Shown: positions 50,541 through 60,523 of the stretch, piece by piece
Layout of the letters: each line of letters begins with the position of its first letter
Position numbering within the stretch: the first letter of the stretch is position 1
Origin: Actinoalloteichus hymeniacidonis
GTDB lineage: Bacteria; Actinomycetota; Actinomycetes; Mycobacteriales; Pseudonocardiaceae
Direction: 5' to 3'
Assembly: GCF_014203365.1 (NCBI RefSeq)
Contig: NZ_JACHIS010000001.1
Coordinates: 2,294,001-2,358,000 of the forward strand
Length of the DNA: 64,000 nt
Notes under the pieces: generated by a model
Seen by the model: the letters and a program-made list of their open reading frames with translations, nothing else
Databases searched by the model: none
What the model was told of the DNA's origin: nothing
Position numbers and translations under genes: made by a program

Positions 50541-50593
50541 GGAGACGACACACTGCGCCGAGAGGGGTGTCCCATCCGCAGTGTGTCGCCTCC
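50541..50593 (-). terminator. terminator after the serine hydrolase gene
   Basis: A 17-base stem with one mismatch pairs 50541-50557 with 50577-50593 (ACGACACACTGCG with its complement) around a 19-base loop. It lies downstream of the minus-strand serine hydrolase stop at 50679. Confidence 0.72.
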
Positions 50594-50678
50594 CGCAGCG
50601 GCCCGCAGCATGGTCTGCCAGCTCAGCTGTTACCGCTGTGACCTGCGATGCAGCAGTGTTCGGGGGTGTTCTCGCCGA

Positions 50679-51935
50679 TTACCGTTCCAACATTGCTCGG
50701 AGTCCGGATCCGGTGTCGATCGCGCCCGAGTCCCGGGCTGAGAGGTCCAGGTAGGGAACCCCGCAGAACTCCAGATTGACGATGTTCATCGACCCGATGG
50801 TCACCAACGCCGATTCCGGTCCGGTGTCCTGCTGGTTGATCAGGACCGTCGCCTGATGCCGCCCGTCCTCGGTGGCGAAGGACACCGTCGTGTAGCCGGG
50901 GATGCTGCCGGTGTGCCCCCACAACTCGACCCCGCAGGTGGTGGCCATCTCCTCGATGCCCAACCCGTAGCTCGGCCAGAACTCGTGGCCGGTGGGCACC
51001 GTCTCCCGTAACGCCTCGGTCGACTCGGGGGAGAGCAGGCCGCCGCTCAGCAAGCCCGCCCAGAAGCGATGCAGATCCTCGGCGGTGCTCACGGCGCCGT
51101 ACGCCGCCCACGCGAAGGACGGGTTGATCTCGGTGACGTCCTGCCGCTGGCCGTCCTGCATGAAATAGCCGGAGGGATGCCCAGCAGGCAATCGGGGATC
51201 GGTGATTGGCAGAGTGGTGTCGGTCATCCCCGACGGCGACCACACCTCGGTGTCCAACACCTCGGCAAGATCACGGCCCGTGACCGTCTCCACGATCATG
51301 CCGAGCAGCACGTACCCGGTGTTCGAGTAGTGGAACGCCTCGCCCGGTGCACCGACCGTGCCGAGCGCGACCCCCATCTGCACCAGCTCGGTGGGGGAGA
51401 AGGTGCGCTTGCCGTACTCGGACGGTGGTTGCTCCGTCAGCGTCACCGTGTAGTCGGCCAGCCCGGCCGTGTGGTTCAGCAGCTGCTCGACGGTGATCTG
51501 CTCCGCATCGGGGACCAGCCCCGGCACCAGCTCCTCAAGGGAGTCGGTCAGTGCCAGGCTGCCGTCATCGACGAGTTGCAGCACGGCCACCGCCACCATG
51601 GTCTTGGTGATGCTGGCGGCCCGGAACGCGCCGTCCTCGGGCATCGGGGTGTTGTCGTCGAGATTCCCGACCCCGTCGGCGGCCTGCCAGCCGCTGCCGT
51701 CCTCGATGGTGGTCACGGCGACACCGGGGGCGCCTGCGTCGACCATCCGACGCAGCTCGGCCTCGACGTCCGCCCGGGCGTCCCGAGCGCCCGCCAGCGC
51801 GGCGGGCGCCGTCGTCGACACCGAGGTCTCGGCCGAGGCAACGGGGGCCACCGCGCCCATGAGCAGCAGCGGGACCGTCAACGCGGCCAATCCGCGACAT
51901 CGCCTGCCCAACCGGGACCGATTGCTGTGTGACAT
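50679..51935 (-). CDS. exported serine hydrolase, beta-lactamase class C / DD-peptidase fold
   Basis: The 418-residue enzyme has a Sec-type signal peptide (basic start, then LAALTVPLLLMGAVAPVASA). It shows the penicillin-binding-protein active-site motifs: Ser108-x-x-Lys111 in AASITKTM, Tyr203-Ser-Asn205 in HYSNTGY, and a late HTG in WGHTGSIPG. It probably acts outside the cell as a D-alanyl-D-alanine carboxypeptidase, esterase or beta-lactamase-like enzyme; which one cannot be told. GAGGAACC precedes ATG 51935. Confidence 0.9.
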   Translation of the reverse strand: MSHSNRSRLGRRCRGLAALTVPLLLMGAVAPVASAETSVSTTAPAALAGARDARADVEAELRRMVDAGAPGVAVTTIEDGSGWQAADGVGNLDDNTPMPEDGAFRAASITKTMVAVAVLQLVDDGSLALTDSLEELVPGLVPDAEQITVEQLLNHTAGLADYTVTLTEQPPSEYGKRTFSPTELVQMGVALGTVGAPGEAFHYSNTGYVLLGMIVETVTGRDLAEVLDTEVWSPSGMTDTTLPITDPRLPAGHPSGYFMQDGQRQDVTEINPSFAWAAYGAVSTAEDLHRFWAGLLSGGLLSPESTEALRETVPTGHEFWPSYGLGIEEMATTCGVELWGHTGSIPGYTTVSFATEDGRHQATVLINQQDTGPESALVTIGSMNIVNLEFCGVPYLDLSARDSGAIDTGSGLRAMLER

Positions 51936-52111
51936 GGTTCCTCTTCCTTGCACGGCCTCGTGGCCACTCACAACGATTCGGAACCAGTGGATCTTGTTCC
52001 GGGGTGTTCCCGGATCAGCCGATCGGCCTCGTTCGGCCCGCCATTCGGCCAGCGGCCGTTCGGCCCTGCCGGTCTCCCGGGACGCGCGGCCCGAGAGGGA
52101 GCTTTTGGACC

Positions 52112-54151
52112 TCAGCGCGCCTCGGCCGTCACCAAGAGCTGGAGCGTGGCCGCCACCCAGGCCTGCGCCCGCCGAGCCGGGTCCTGCGCACCGAGTGCGG
52201 TCTCGAACGCCGCCACCAGCGAGGCGCCGGTGCGCAGCCCCACCCGTTGCAGGCCGGCCGCAGCCTCGGACACCCGACGCAGCAGGGACGGCGAGAGGTG
52301 CGCGAAGCCTCGGTGCGCGGTGTCACCCAGCACCAGCAGCGCCGTGTTCAACGCGGTGTCCAGTGGCCCGAGTTCCGCCTCCGCGCCCCAGCCGAACGAG
52401 GCGGCGCCCGCACCGTCGGCCAGGTCCGGCACCACCACGGTCGATCCGGTCAACACGGCGATGGGGTCCAGCACCAGGCCACCCTGGACCCGGGTGAGGG
52501 CGCCACTGATCAATCGCACCGGATCGTCGTCCTCGGCTCCCCGCAGCGCCTCGGCCAACGCATCCAGGGAACCGGGACTGGTCGACCGGTAATGCGCGGA
52601 CACGGTCATCGTGTTGCCCGCGTCGTCGGCGATCAGGGCGCTCAATCGTTGTTCCCCTGGGTGGTAGCCGACCCCCAACACCTCTGCGGCGCGGACCACG
52701 TGGATGTTCTCCGCCTCGACCCGAGGTCGGATCAGCGACGGCGGGCGCCGCCGCATCGCCTCGGCGGTCGCCGCGAAATCCCGGACCAACAGCGGCTCCG
52801 GGAGACTCGTCCAGCTGGCACCCAAGGGCAGCACCGTCGTCTTGGCCACCCGGCTGTCACTGATCCGCATTAATCGACTGGCGTTGCGCGACGCCGATTC
52901 CGAGACGATCTCCGCGGCGGCCAACGACCGCAGCGACACCCCGTTGACCCGGCGATTCGCCAGGTTGTTCGGGGTCGGTGGCTCGCCGGTGACGGTGAAC
53001 TCCCGACGCAACACCATGACCGTGCGGGTCTCGAGTTCGGCGAGATACACATTGACGGTGCGGTGATGGGTGTTCTCGTCCGTCGAGCCCTCGATCCGGG
53101 CGCCGAGGCTGGTCAGCCGGACCCGCCGCAACGGGGTGTTGGCGGGTTCGTCGGTGCCCAGCACCCGCGAGCGGGGACTGGCGCTCGGATTGATCGAGGC
53201 CTGATGCCGGGCATGCAGTTCGGTGATGAGCTCGGCGACCCGCCGGCTTCGATGTGTCGCGGCGCGGTCGGTGTAGGCGGTGAGCTGCGCGGCGAGTTCC
53301 GTGACCGCGCCGGCAGGCCACCGCAGATCCGCCGCCTCCAGCGCGGCGGCGGTGCGATGCAGTTCGGCGAGAAACGCCTCGCCGGTGTGCATGGCGCCTT
53401 CGTTGAGCAGTCGATCCACCAGCACCAACGCCGGTTCGATGCCCGACGAGTCGGTGTCCTGTCGAGCCCCGCCCACATCGAGTCGGACGTCGTCGCCGGT
53501 GAGCCCGCGCTGATCGGCTTCCCGGAACGCCCACACCGCCAACGCCACGAACTCACCCTGATTGGCCTTGGCCGCATCCGAATGCGCGTAGCTCAACTCG
53601 TTCGGTACCAGGAAACGGACCGTGCAGCTGGGCAGCTCCACCCTGGCGATCGGGTCGGACGCAGCCGGACGGCACACCCGAGCCGAGAATCCGGCGCGCC
53701 GCAGCCGCCGCGCGCTGGTCATGGCACGTTTGCCGAGGAACTCGTTCAGGGCGTCATCGTCGATAGTGCCGGGAGACCAGACGGTGAACGCCGGATCGAC
53801 GGCGTTCGCGGTGTCGTCCGCAGCATCGGAGACCTGGGCCGCCGTGCCAGCCGTCTCGGTGGCAGCCGCTCCGGCGGCCATCTCCCGTTGATACGCCAGC
53901 ACCAGGCCGACCCGATGCCGACAGACCGAGGTCGAGGAACAGCCACAGGTGGCGGTGTCCAACCCGACGCCCACCGGTAGGGCGGCGTGGGCGCCGTCGG
54001 GGAAGACACCCACCACCGTGCCGTCGTCCTCGACGGTGATCTGCGGGAACGTCCCGGCGTCGAGGTCCTTGGTGGCGCGTTTGACCAATCCGCGATTGGC
54101 CAGTGAGGCCAGGGCCTCGCTGGACAGCGCCAGTAGGTCGGAGCGTGTCAT
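52112..54151 (-). CDS. SWIM zinc-finger protein (YehQ-like)
   Basis: The 679-residue protein has a SWIM zinc finger near its N-terminus: Cys69-x-Cys71 and Cys77-x-His79 in CGCSSTSVCRH. A long helical and beta region of unknown fold follows. SWIM domains bind DNA or protein. The gene is last in the order MoxR, DUF5682, VWA, SWIM, and its ATG overlaps the VWA stop (ATGA). The corresponding E. coli gene in the same order is yehQ, also uncharacterised. The C-terminal three-quarters has no motif I recognise. Confidence 0.85.
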   Translation of the reverse strand: MTRSDLLALSSEALASLANRGLVKRATKDLDAGTFPQITVEDDGTVVGVFPDGAHAALPVGVGLDTATCGCSSTSVCRHRVGLVLAYQREMAAGAAATETAGTAAQVSDAADDTANAVDPAFTVWSPGTIDDDALNEFLGKRAMTSARRLRRAGFSARVCRPAASDPIARVELPSCTVRFLVPNELSYAHSDAAKANQGEFVALAVWAFREADQRGLTGDDVRLDVGGARQDTDSSGIEPALVLVDRLLNEGAMHTGEAFLAELHRTAAALEAADLRWPAGAVTELAAQLTAYTDRAATHRSRRVAELITELHARHQASINPSASPRSRVLGTDEPANTPLRRVRLTSLGARIEGSTDENTHHRTVNVYLAELETRTVMVLRREFTVTGEPPTPNNLANRRVNGVSLRSLAAAEIVSESASRNASRLMRISDSRVAKTTVLPLGASWTSLPEPLLVRDFAATAEAMRRRPPSLIRPRVEAENIHVVRAAEVLGVGYHPGEQRLSALIADDAGNTMTVSAHYRSTSPGSLDALAEALRGAEDDDPVRLISGALTRVQGGLVLDPIAVLTGSTVVVPDLADGAGAASFGWGAEAELGPLDTALNTALLVLGDTAHRGFAHLSPSLLRRVSEAAAGLQRVGLRTGASLVAAFETALGAQDPARRAQAWVAATLQLLVTAEAR

Positions 54152-55284
54152 CGGCCGATCCTCTCCGCGACGAAGTTCGCCAGCTCGCCCGGCGTCATGG
54201 CGCCCACGTGGGCGCCGACGTTGGCCAGTCGCTGCGCGGTATCACGGTTGTAGTCGGGTTGGGCGTCCTCATCGAGCGCGGCGAGACCCAGTACGACGGT
54301 GCCCTGCTCTACGAGCTTGCGAACGCTGCGGATCAACTGGCCCTCGTCGCCGCCCTCGTAGAAATCGGTGATCAACGCGACGATGGTGCGTCGCGGGTTC
54401 TCGACCACGCCGGCTCCGTACTGCACCGCCTTGGCGATATCGGTCCCGCCGCCCAGTTGGACCTTCATCAACAACTCCACCGGGTCGGTCACGTCGTCGG
54501 TCAGGTCGACCACCGAGGTGTCGAAGGCGATGAGGTGGGTCTTGAGCCCCGGCAGTCCCCACAGACAGGCGGCGGTGACCGCCGTGTGGATGACCGAACC
54601 CGCCATGGAACCCGACTGGTCGGCGAGCAGGATCAGCTGCCATTGGTCGAGGCTGCGTTGGGTGCGGGAGAAGAATCGGGGTTGCTCGATGGAGATCCGC
54701 CGTTCCTCGGGCTGGTAGTGCCCGAGGTTCGCCCGGATGGTGCTGCGGAAATCGAAGTTGCGGGCCTGCTTGAACCTGCTGGGCCTGCGAGCCCTCGTTC
54801 CGGTGAACGACTGCCGCACCTCGGTACGCAGCTTCTCCATCAGATCCCGAATGACCTTCTCGACGATCTTGCGAGCCAGCGCGAGGACATCGGGATTCAT
54901 CAGATGCTTGGTCCGCAGCACCGCGCTCAACAGACTCGGGCTGGGCTCGACCCGCTCCAATACCGTCGGGTCGGTGACGATGTCGAGGATCTCGAAGCGC
55001 TCCACGGCGTCGCGCTGCAGGCGTTCGATGGTCTCCTTGGGGAACAACCGGTGTACCGAGTCGAGCCAGTCCACCGTGGTCAGGGCCGACGGCCCGTCGC
55101 CACCCTCCTTGCCTGCACCGCCGCCATCGCCTCGGATACCGCGCTTGGCCAATTCCGGGTCGCGGCCGTACAACCAGCTCAACGCCTGATCCCGGCCTGC
55201 GGCATCCCCGCTGAGACCGCCGGTGTGCTTCTCGGCGGAGCTGCCCAGGATCAGCCGCCATCGCTGGAGATCACTGTCGGACAT
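54148..55284 (-). CDS. VWA-domain protein (YehP-like)
   Basis: The 378-residue protein has an N-terminal helical half and a C-terminal von Willebrand A domain with a complete MIDAS: Asp222-x-Ser224-x-Ser226 in LADQSGSMAGS, a Thr in GGGTDIAKAV, and an Asp in ALITDFYEGGD. MoxR ATPases typically work with VWA proteins to remodel a target, and the two lie in one operon here. The N-terminal half contains a basic GTRARRPSRFKQ stretch. GGAGGCGTGACG precedes ATG 55284. It is placed between the DUF5682 and SWIM genes. Confidence 0.9.
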   Translation of the reverse strand: MSDSDLQRWRLILGSSAEKHTGGLSGDAAGRDQALSWLYGRDPELAKRGIRGDGGGAGKEGGDGPSALTTVDWLDSVHRLFPKETIERLQRDAVERFEILDIVTDPTVLERVEPSPSLLSAVLRTKHLMNPDVLALARKIVEKVIRDLMEKLRTEVRQSFTGTRARRPSRFKQARNFDFRSTIRANLGHYQPEERRISIEQPRFFSRTQRSLDQWQLILLADQSGSMAGSVIHTAVTAACLWGLPGLKTHLIAFDTSVVDLTDDVTDPVELLMKVQLGGGTDIAKAVQYGAGVVENPRRTIVALITDFYEGGDEGQLIRSVRKLVEQGTVVLGLAALDEDAQPDYNRDTAQRLANVGAHVGAMTPGELANFVAERIGR

Positions 55285-55286
55285 CG

Positions 55287-57662
55287 TCACGCCTCCGCTC
55301 CGCCGAGTCCCTCGCGGGCACACAGATCGGCCACTCTCGCCTCCAGCGCCATCGCCTCGGCCAGCACGGTCGGATCGACCGAGAGCCGCAGCAGACTCCG
55401 AGGGCTGCTGTGCTTCCCGCGTCTGGCGAGGAGTCCGGCCGCGATGATCTCGCGTTCCCTCGGGGGGAAGAACTCGAATGCGCCGCGCAGGGCGGGCAGC
55501 GCGATGAGGAAGTCCGCGTCGGGCATCGCCGAGATGATCTCGTCCAACACACTCAGGACACCCGACGTGTCGGTTTCGGCATCGCCGTGTTCCTCGCTTG
55601 TCAGTACCTCGTCACGGGCCAACACGAACAGCCCGGCCAACCAGTCGCCCAAGGTGGTGGGCAGCGCCGCGCCCCGGGCGGCCCTGGCCGCATCGACACC
55701 ACCCTGACCGGACGATCCCGCGTCGCCCATCGACCAGCAGAACCCGAAGGCCGCGCCACGAAGGTCCTGCGGAGCCAACTCGTCGAGGCTGATGCGTTGC
55801 ATCACCGCCAGCGCGGCGTCGCGATCCAAATCCAGCTCATGCTCGGCATGCCGGAATGCGTCACGCACGGCGGCGATCGCCTTGATCCGGGGCACATCCA
55901 TCGGGGCGGTGGCGCCCTGGACGCCCTCGGCGAGCCACAGCACCCGTGTCACGGCACCGCTGATGATCTCGCCGAACAACAGGCTGTGGGCCGACCCGAG
56001 CAGCGTGTCGTGCCGCCACAGGCCGAGGACCGTGGTCGACACCCGACCCAGTGCGCCGAGATCGGTCGCCCCGGCCACTCCTTCGGCCACCGCCGACACG
56101 ATGGTGTCCGCCAGCGTGTCGAGCCCGCACAGCGCCGCATCGAACAGCACGGCGGCCAGCGCATCGACATCGTTGCCTGCCTCGGCGACCTGCTCGGTCA
56201 ACAGCGCCGATGTCGCGTCGATCAGCGTGGCCCCATAGGAACCCGCCTCGATCAACGCGGTGCGGCGGGTCTCCAACGCCTGCAGGGCCCAGCTCTCCGT
56301 CGCCCGCGTATCGGCGCCGGTGCTCGGGCCGTTCACCCGGACGACGCCCGGGATGTCCAGCACTCGAAGGCGGTGCAACAGGCGACTGCGCTGGCGATCG
56401 CCGTCCTCGACGAGGTTCAGCTCCACGTCGCCATCACCGTCGAGTCCGTGCTGTTGCAGCTCGGTCTCCACGGCCAACACCAGCGGCGGGGCGGGGGTGT
56501 TCGGATGCAGCGAACCGACTCGATCGCCGCCCAGCGCGCTCACCATCGCCACCACGGCCGGATGCGCGCCCTCGGCGAGCGTGCCGCGCACCGTCCACGG
56601 CAACGGCTGATCGAGATCCTCCGAGACCAGCGCGGTGACCAGACCGTCCAGCATGTCGGTCCGGGTGGGCTCCGGATGGCCGCGCAGCCGGGACAGACCC
56701 TCGGCACTCGCGGTCGCCGCGATCAGATCCGCGGTGGACACCGGCTGCTTGTGCTTGCGCAACCGCTGCGCCACGATCTGCATGACCTTGGTCGCGGCCT
56801 GCCTCGGTCCGTTCTCCCACAGCTGTTGGTAGTACTCGGGGGAGGGCATCCCCGCCTGGTAGCCGACGAAGGAGTCCAACCTGGTGAAGGAGTACGGCAC
56901 CAGGAAACTCCCGCTGACCGCGCCCGCCGGTGGCTGCGGCACCACCGGTGGCGTGCAGTCGCCGTCGGTGGCGGCCGAGGCGGCGACCAACGCGGGGCGA
57001 TGGAAACCGCCGGTGATCACCAGGACTGGTCGATCGCCCGCCTCGACGACGGCGGAGCGCACCCAGGCGGCCATGTAGGCCTCGCGCGCCATGTCCATCT
57101 CGCCAGCTTCCAACGCGGCGAACGGCGCCGACTCCTCGTCGTGCTCGGCGGTCGGGTCCTTGGTGACCTGGCCGCGCAACAGGTCGAAGTAGGCGGTCAG
57201 TCGCTCCGCGAGCCCGCCGTCCGCCTGCGCCTCGAAGAGGTGATCCCAGAGGGCGTCGATGTTGTCCACCGAGAAGGTGCGACACAGCTCGTCGACCACC
57301 TCGGAATAGCGGTTCTCCGCGTCCGAGTAGCGGTTGCGTTGATCGGTCATCGAGTGATGCCACGCGGGCAGATCGATGAAACGGACCTCCGCGCCTGCCT
57401 CGCGACCCTTGGTGAGGGCGATCCATTCCGGCGAATAATCGCAGAACGGAGTCCAGGAGGACTGCGCGCGCTTGCCGTCCCGAAGGTAGCTGAAGATCGC
57501 CATCGGCAGTCGATGACCGAGCAGCAGCTCATCGATCCGGTCATTGAAATCGGACGGACCCTCCACCAACACGATCGCCGGGCGTAGCGATTCGATGGTC
57601 GAGGCGACCAGACGAGCGCAGGCCGGACTGTGGTGGCGGACCCCGATGAAGGTGGCGGGCAT
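55287..57662 (-). CDS. DUF5682-family protein (YehM-like)
   Basis: The 791-residue protein starts GVRHHSPACARLV, then RPAIVLVEGPSDF. A later RPVLVITGGFHRPALV adds a second His motif. This H / E / G-x-x-H arrangement recalls the TraB/TIKI/EreA-type hydrolase superfamily, so an N-terminal metal-dependent hydrolase is possible (inference). The rest is helical, perhaps a repeat scaffold. Function is unknown for the family. TGATG overlap with the MoxR gene and a 2-base gap to the VWA gene show tight coupling. ATG 57662 was chosen because the frame upstream overlaps MoxR. Confidence 0.82.
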   Translation of the reverse strand: MPATFIGVRHHSPACARLVASTIESLRPAIVLVEGPSDFNDRIDELLLGHRLPMAIFSYLRDGKRAQSSWTPFCDYSPEWIALTKGREAGAEVRFIDLPAWHHSMTDQRNRYSDAENRYSEVVDELCRTFSVDNIDALWDHLFEAQADGGLAERLTAYFDLLRGQVTKDPTAEHDEESAPFAALEAGEMDMAREAYMAAWVRSAVVEAGDRPVLVITGGFHRPALVAASAATDGDCTPPVVPQPPAGAVSGSFLVPYSFTRLDSFVGYQAGMPSPEYYQQLWENGPRQAATKVMQIVAQRLRKHKQPVSTADLIAATASAEGLSRLRGHPEPTRTDMLDGLVTALVSEDLDQPLPWTVRGTLAEGAHPAVVAMVSALGGDRVGSLHPNTPAPPLVLAVETELQQHGLDGDGDVELNLVEDGDRQRSRLLHRLRVLDIPGVVRVNGPSTGADTRATESWALQALETRRTALIEAGSYGATLIDATSALLTEQVAEAGNDVDALAAVLFDAALCGLDTLADTIVSAVAEGVAGATDLGALGRVSTTVLGLWRHDTLLGSAHSLLFGEIISGAVTRVLWLAEGVQGATAPMDVPRIKAIAAVRDAFRHAEHELDLDRDAALAVMQRISLDELAPQDLRGAAFGFCWSMGDAGSSGQGGVDAARAARGAALPTTLGDWLAGLFVLARDEVLTSEEHGDAETDTSGVLSVLDEIISAMPDADFLIALPALRGAFEFFPPREREIIAAGLLARRGKHSSPRSLLRLSVDPTVLAEAMALEARVADLCAREGLGGAEA

Positions 57663-58753
57663 CAGCCTGGCAGCCGGTGCCGGGCGTCGTGCAACGCCTT
57701 CCACTGACCGTCGGTGGCCTTCTTGGGCACCTGTTGTTCCAGGTAGCGGCGCAACCGGACCAGGTCCTCGCCGTTGTCCTTGGCGGCGGTGCCCGCCAGA
57801 CACTCCACGACGTCGGCGGCGTCGCCCTCCTGCCCGCGCAGGAACCAGCCGCGCAGCCCGACGGCGTGGGCGACCGACACCGCCTCGGCCGTGCTCATCA
57901 CGGTGGAGAGGCGTTCCATCGACTGGCCCTTGTCGGTCTTGCCTGCGCGTAGCTCGCGGAACGTGGTCACCAGCACCTCGAGCACGTCGCGCCGGGGCGC
58001 GATCTCGACGCCGGAGCGCCGCAGCAGGTTCCCGGCCTCGCGTTCCACCAGGTCGAGTTCGGTGTTGAAGTCGGCGATCGGGAACACCGTCTCGAAGTTG
58101 AAGCGCCGCTTGAGCGCCGCGCTCATCTCGTTGACGCCCCGGTCCCGGGTGTTGGCGGTGGCGATGACGTTGAAGCCCTCCTGGGCGAAGACCATCGAAT
58201 CGGCGCCGGTCAACTCGGGGACGGCCACCACGCGCTCGGAGAGCAGCGACAACATCGAGTCCTGCACTTCGAGCGGGCAGCGGGTGATCTCCTCGAAGCG
58301 GACGATCTTGCCCTCCGCCATGCCGCGCAGCATCGGGGCCGGCACCAGCGAACGCGGCGAGGGACCCTCGGAGACCAGCATCGCGTAGTTCCACGAGTAC
58401 TTGATCTGGTCCTCGGTGGTCGCCGCGCCGCCCTGGATGGTCAGGGTCGACTCGCCGCTCACCGCTGCCGCGATCAGTTCGGAGAGCAGCGACTTCGCCG
58501 TTCCCGGCTCACCGACCAACATCAGGCCACGACTCGTCGCCAGTGTCACCAGCGCCCGGTCGATGAGCGATGGGTCGCCGACGAACTTGCGGGCGATTCC
58601 GGCGCGCTCGTCGCCGACGATGAACCGGCGGGCGGCCGACAGACTCAGCGCCCATCCCGGCGGGCGGTGTCCGGTGTCCTCGGCGCGCAGCCGGGCCAGT
58701 TCGTCGGCGTACCGGATCTCGGCCGGTGGTCGTTGCAGGGTGTCGTGGGACAT
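57662..58753 (-). CDS. MoxR-type AAA+ ATPase (YehL-like)
   Basis: The 363-residue AAA+ ATPase has Walker A GEPGTAKS at 81-88, Walker B region VRFEEITRCP, sensor 1 region NVIATANTRDRG, and sensor 2-like LKRRFNFETVFP. MoxR proteins are chaperone-like motors that use VWA partners as adaptors, and such a partner lies two genes downstream. The ATG at 58753 has only a weak ribosome-binding site (AAGGAAG further upstream). It leads the MoxR-DUF5682-VWA-SWIM operon. The preceding gene is a truncated DUF4132. Confidence 0.92.
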   Translation of the reverse strand: MSHDTLQRPPAEIRYADELARLRAEDTGHRPPGWALSLSAARRFIVGDERAGIARKFVGDPSLIDRALVTLATSRGLMLVGEPGTAKSLLSELIAAAVSGESTLTIQGGAATTEDQIKYSWNYAMLVSEGPSPRSLVPAPMLRGMAEGKIVRFEEITRCPLEVQDSMLSLLSERVVAVPELTGADSMVFAQEGFNVIATANTRDRGVNEMSAALKRRFNFETVFPIADFNTELDLVEREAGNLLRRSGVEIAPRRDVLEVLVTTFRELRAGKTDKGQSMERLSTVMSTAEAVSVAHAVGLRGWFLRGQEGDAADVVECLAGTAAKDNGEDLVRLRRYLEQQVPKKATDGQWKALHDARHRLPG

Positions 58754-59002
58754 GGGGGATGCGGTCTTCCTTGTCGCGGATGGGCGAACGGGCGTGCGGT
58801 GTTGTCTTCGATGCCATCGGTGGCGCCTGCGTTCCATTCCCGGTGGACTGGAAAGCAACCCGGCGGTGTGCGGGCCACGGCTCTGATGACGGGTGTCGAT
58901 GCCTCGGCGGGGATCTCGACAGCGGCGAAACCGGTCCGCGCTCGGTTGAATGATTAACCTGTGGCGGACCCTAGCCGACGCCTATGACACCGCCGGGTGA
59001 GA

Positions 59003-60247
59003 TCAGCTCGTCAGGTCCAGCAGGGTCTGGATGAGTTCGGAGGCATCCAGCGGACCCACCTCGCTCAACGGCAGATCGGCCGAATCCCGATCGGATCGGT
59101 GCCCCACCAGCCGAACCCACTTGATCTCCGCCGCGAAGGAATCCTCGGCGTCGATCTCGACCAGGACGTCCCCGGCCCCGCTGACCAGCGGGAAACACAA
59201 CGTGGTCGAGTAGTACGTCCACGCCGCGTTGCGTCGGCAGAGCGCATGTACCCGGCTGGTGTAGGTCGTCATCCCATCGAACCGAGTGAGGCGATTCTCG
59301 GTGCGTTCGGCTTCGCTGAAGGTGTGCACCGGCCTGCCGAGTTGCGGAAACGGCTGGGTGATCAGGTAATCGGCGAAGACTTCGGACCACCGCGCCGGGT
59401 CGCCGCCCAGCAGGGCGGGATGCGCCACCATGACCTCGGCATCCTCGGCCACGAGCACTTCGTCGTCGTCGACATCGGCGAAGGTGCCGTCCTCGGCGAT
59501 CCGGAACGTGGTCGGCTGCTGTTCATCGACGGGTTGCGTCATCCACACCAGCCTGCGAGCCAGGTGGATGAGCAGTGGATGTCCGACGAGGAAGGTGCGG
59601 AAGTCGACGAGCTGCCAACGGTGCTGTAGCACCATCGCCGATTCCAGCGGAGCGATCTGATCCTTGGCGATGGCCTTCACATCGGCGCGCAGGCCCGCGA
59701 ACGTGGCGCGCGCGGCGGCGACCAGGCCCGGGTCGTCCTTGGTGGTTGGTCTGGGCAGGGATCGGCTGATCTTGCCGCTATGGTCGATGACCACGGGCGA
59801 GAGCCGTTCGTCGAAACCGACGGTGCAGCGCCTGCTGCCGAAGTCCAGGGTGAGGGCGCCGTCCTTGCCGAGTCCGAAGTCCGGCACGAGACGGTCCTCC
59901 ACCTGTTCGGTGGTCAGGCCGCGCGCGGTGCCGATGGCGGTGATCCGCTTGCGCGCATCCTTGGCCAAGCCTTTGTACTGCACCGTTCGGGAGATCAGGT
60001 ACAGGTGCAGCAGGGCGACATCGCTGCCGATGCACTGCAGCATGCCCAGACCGGTGACCGATCGTGAATGTGCGCCATCGCCGGGCCAAACGCTGATCAT
60101 CGGGGCCAGTCGACGAACGATCTCATCGTCGCCGAGCAGGGCGAGATTGGTGAATGCCCACCGCCGATTCGTCGGCATGCCCTCCTGCTCCCACGCGCGG
60201 AAGATCGCCCAGCAGAAATCGACCAGCGAACGCGGATCGCAGGTCTG
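59003..60247 (-). pseudogene. 5'-truncated DUF4132 gene (C-terminal copy)
   Basis: This frame matches the C-terminal third of the full-length DUF4132 gene to its right. Shared phrases include GLTTEQ..DRLVPD, VGFDE.L.P, HPLL...RRLVW, DV.ADY.I.QPFPQLGRPV. Homology begins exactly at QTCDPRSLVDF (60247) against RQACDPTSLSRF in the full copy. A TAG stands directly before it and no start codon occurs until ATG 60178 (AGGAG upstream). Residues 1-391 from that ATG could still be made. I read it as a partial duplication or decayed paralogue; a short functional protein cannot be excluded. Confidence 0.75.
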
Positions 60248-60523
60248 CTAATAAGAACCTGGTTCCATTCGGATGGCGCAAGCCGAATAGTCCGATCTGC
60301 CACATCCGCTTCGGGGTAATGGACGGCGCCGCGATCCGACACTCAAACCGAGGAATCGCTATACCGGTAGCCGCCGATCGGCATCATGGCCGGATGCGCC
60401 CGTGGTCCCACGCAGGTTCTCTCCGATTGCCGGATTCGCGGTGCGCGTGCCGAACGAAATCGGATGGCCCGCCGAGTCGCGCCTGCCTGCCACCCTGGCA
60501 GGCGTGGCAGGCAGGCAGCGATA
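60248..60523. other. intergenic region between the DUF4132 copies
   Basis: These 276 bases contain no supported gene. They hold a hairpin at 60481-60516 and separate the complete and truncated copies. If the short copy arose by internal loss, this is what remains where its 5' two-thirds should be. Confidence 0.6.
60481..60516 (-). terminator. terminator after the full-length DUF4132 gene
   Basis: GCCTGCCTGCCAC (60481-60493) and its exact complement (60504-60516) form a 13-base stem with a 10-base loop, 8 bases after the minus-strand stop at 60524. Confidence 0.72.

Noticed and set aside
51936-52111. TTCGGCC-rich repeats near 52025-52075 as a possible repeat element
   Set aside because: Only three short copies without regular spacing; consistent with ordinary GC-rich intergenic sequence. 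No gene is seen in this gap.
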